From Gemmatimonadota bacterium (GTDB lineage Bacteria; Gemmatimonadota; Gemmatimonadetes; Palauibacterales; Palauibacteraceae): a stretch of DNA of 5,644 bases. A program made the translations under genes and the position numbers. This document shows positions 4,129 through 5,644 of this stretch, in pieces (position 1 is the first letter of the stretch; each line of letters opens with the position of its first letter). Below the pieces are notes generated by a model, which saw only the letters and a list, made by a program, of their open reading frames with translations, ran no database searches and had not been told where the DNA came from. The stretch spans positions 1-5,644 of the forward strand of contig JAUVPT010000124.1 in assembly GCA_030598525.1 (NCBI GenBank). Direction: 5' to 3'.

Positions 4129-5644
4129 ATGAGCCTTCTTCATTACTATCGCTCACCCGCTCAATCGGAATCCGCTCGCCTGGCATTGCTCGAACGAGCA
4201 CGGGCCCGGGTATCAGAGAGCATCACGGACATCCGCACGGAGACGTGCTTCAACGTCGAAGCCGCCGCGCCGCTTGGCGACGGCGAGGTACGGATTCTCG
4301 ACTGGCTGCTGAGCGAGACCTTCGAACCCGAGGGTTTCGGTGAGGACAGCTTCCTGCTGGACGGAATCGCAGAGGAATCGCTGCGCGCCGGGGCGTACGG
4401 AGCGCGTCTCCTGGAAGTCGGCCCCCGGATGAGCTTCACCACCGCGTGGTCCACCAACGCCGTGTCCGTCTGCCATGCGTGCGGGCTGTCCTCGATCCGG
4501 CGCATCGAGCGCTCCCGCCGATACCGGGTTGAAGCCGATGGTGGGCTGGATTCCGAGCAGGCTGAGCGGTTCCTGCAGCTCGTGCATGACCGGATGACCG
4601 AGCATGCGTATCCCGCGACCCTCGAGACGTTCGAACACGGCATCGAGCCGGACCCCGTGCGCACGGTGCCCGTCGTCGAGAATGGACGTTTCGCCCTTGA
4701 GCGCGTGAACCGGAGCATGGGCCTCGCGTTCGATGATTGGGACCTCGACTACTACACACGACTGTTTCAAGAGGAAGTGGGTCGCGACCCGACGGACGTC
4801 GAGTTGTTCGACATCGCGCAGTCCAACAGCGAGCACTCCCGCCACTGGTTCTTCAAGGGTCGCCTGGTCATCGACGGGATGGAGGCTCCCCGCAACCTGA
4901 TGGAGCTGCTGCGGGCCCCACTCGACGCGAATCCGGGCAACAGCGTCATCGCTTTCAAGGACAATTCGAGCGGCATCCGGGGGTACCGGATTCGTACCCT
5001 GATGCCCGAGCGTCCCGGAGAGCCCGGGCGCATGGTCCCGGCCGAAGCCGAATACCACGTCATCTTCACGGCCGAGACCCACAACTTCCCCTCGGGCGTG
5101 GCTCCGTTCCCGGGCGCCGAGACGGGCGCCGGCGGACGCATCCGCGATGTACACGCTGCCGGAAAAGGATCGCTGGTAGTGGCCGGCACCGCGGCCTACT
5201 GCGTCGGAAACCTGTACATCCCGGGCTACGAGCTTCCGTGGGAAGACCCGGAGTTCGCCTATCCACCCAACCTCGCCTCGCCCCTCGAGATCGAGATCGA
5301 GGCGTCGAACGGAGCCTCCGACTACGGAAACAAGTTCGGCGAGCCCCTGATCCAGGGGTATACACGCTCGTTCGGGATGCGGCTTCCGGGCGGCGAGCGG
5401 CGAGAGTGGATTAAGCCGATCATGTTCAGCGGCGGAATCGGACAGATCGACGCCCGGCACACCGAGAAGGACCCGCCCGAGCCCGGAATGTGGGTGGTCA
5501 AGATTGGCGGCCCCGCCTACCGCATCGGGATGGGTGGAGGCGCGGCGTCCAGCATGGTGCAGGGCGAGAACGTAGCCGAGCTGGACTTCAACGCGGTGCA
5601 GCGCGGCGATGCGGAGATGGAGCAGAAGCTGAACCGGGTGATCC
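4129..5644 (+). CDS. purL: Phosphoribosylformylglycinamidine synthase, long single-chain PurL (FGAM synthase), 5' part
   Basis: The frame stays open to the right edge (505 complete codons of a protein usually near 1300). The enzyme converts FGAR, ATP and glutamine to FGAM, the fourth step of de novo purine synthesis, in the cytoplasm. Residues 1 to about 150 resemble the PurS-like N-terminal domain (MSLLHYYRSP, RLLEVGPRMSFTTAWSTNAV, HDRMTEHAYP). A linker follows. The first FGAM-synthase half begins around 225, with FDIAQSNSEHSRHWFFKG (227-244, the SEHxRH motif), AETHNFPSGVAPFPGAETG (315-333) continuing as GGRIRD (335-340), NGASDYGNKFGEP (394-406), IKPIMFSGGIG (428-438), and RIGMGGGAASS (465-475). 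The match to the animal enzyme is strikingly close across the whole stretch. The glutaminase domain should lie beyond the window. The first in-frame ATG after the stop at 4087-4089 is 4129, and the N-terminus aligns with the animal protein start. An antisense reading of 415 residues here is a codon-bias shadow. Confidence 0.97.
   Translation, partial: MSLLHYYRSPAQSESARLALLERARARVSESITDIRTETCFNVEAAAPLGDGEVRILDWLLSETFEPEGFGEDSFLLDGIAEESLRAGAYGARLLEVGPRMSFTTAWSTNAVSVCHACGLSSIRRIERSRRYRVEADGGLDSEQAERFLQLVHDRMTEHAYPATLETFEHGIEPDPVRTVPVVENGRFALERVNRSMGLAFDDWDLDYYTRLFQEEVGRDPTDVELFDIAQSNSEHSRHWFFKGRLVIDGMEAPRNLMELLRAPLDANPGNSVIAFKDNSSGIRGYRIRTLMPERPGEPGRMVPAEAEYHVIFTAETHNFPSGVAPFPGAETGAGGRIRDVHAAGKGSLVVAGTAAYCVGNLYIPGYELPWEDPEFAYPPNLASPLEIEIEASNGASDYGNKFGEPLIQGYTRSFGMRLPGGERREWIKPIMFSGGIGQIDARHTEKDPPEPGMWVVKIGGPAYRIGMGGGAASSMVQGENVAELDFNAVQRGDAEMEQKLNRVI

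Noticed and set aside
4213..5460. 415-residue open frame on the minus strand antisense to purL
   Set aside because: It lies fully opposite the conserved PurL coding frame, its translation shows no family pattern, and long antisense frames are expected in GC-rich codon-biased genes.

Overview
The window is a GC-rich, densely coding bacterial chromosome segment. It holds seven protein-coding genes in two blocks on opposite strands, and no RNA genes, insertion sequences or CRISPR arrays that I can see. The likely source is an environmental bacterium, possibly of the Gemmatimonadota or a neighbouring Bacteroidota/Rhodothermota-type lineage. This is inferred from high GC, a secreted LacZ-type beta-galactosidase, an NHL-like six-bladed propeller lipoprotein, a GroES variant with an insertion, and a large single-chain PurL. 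No taxonomic marker gene is present, so the placement is tentative.

Minus-strand block (positions 1-3255, transcribed right to left). The first gene encodes a divergent GroES/Cpn10-family co-chaperonin (3255-2890) with no GroEL beside it. Next come a beta-propeller probable lipoprotein (about 2821-1685, 5' end problematic), a 352-residue secreted protein of unknown family (1641-583), and the first 166 residues of a secreted glycoside hydrolase family 2 beta-galactosidase (500 to beyond the left edge). Gaps are 43-82 bp, so partial co-transcription is plausible. Three of the four products carry export signals, which suggests an envelope or periplasmic theme; the co-chaperonin is the cytoplasmic exception.

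Divergent intergenic region (3256-3367). This short region, AT-rich on its right side, separates the co-chaperonin from a plus-strand toxin-antitoxin operon. It contains a perfect GC-rich inverted repeat, then a 33-bp interrupted palindrome that overlaps a good -35/-10 promoter. The -10 box lies 7 nt before the antitoxin ATG, so the operon mRNA is probably leaderless and autorepressed by the toxin-antitoxin complex.

Plus-strand block (3368-5644). A Phd/YefM-type antitoxin and a PIN-domain (VapC-like) RNase toxin overlap by 4 bp (ATGA). After 111 bp with a separate candidate promoter comes the 5' part (505 codons) of purL, encoding the long formylglycinamidine ribonucleotide synthase of purine synthesis. 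Its sequence resembles the animal enzyme closely. It runs off the right edge.

No radically new system is visible. The items most worth a second look are the toxin-antitoxin operator/leaderless promoter, the broken-looking 5' end of the propeller lipoprotein gene, the orphan GroES variant with its insertion, the unknown secreted protein with a G8 tract, and the animal-like PurL.
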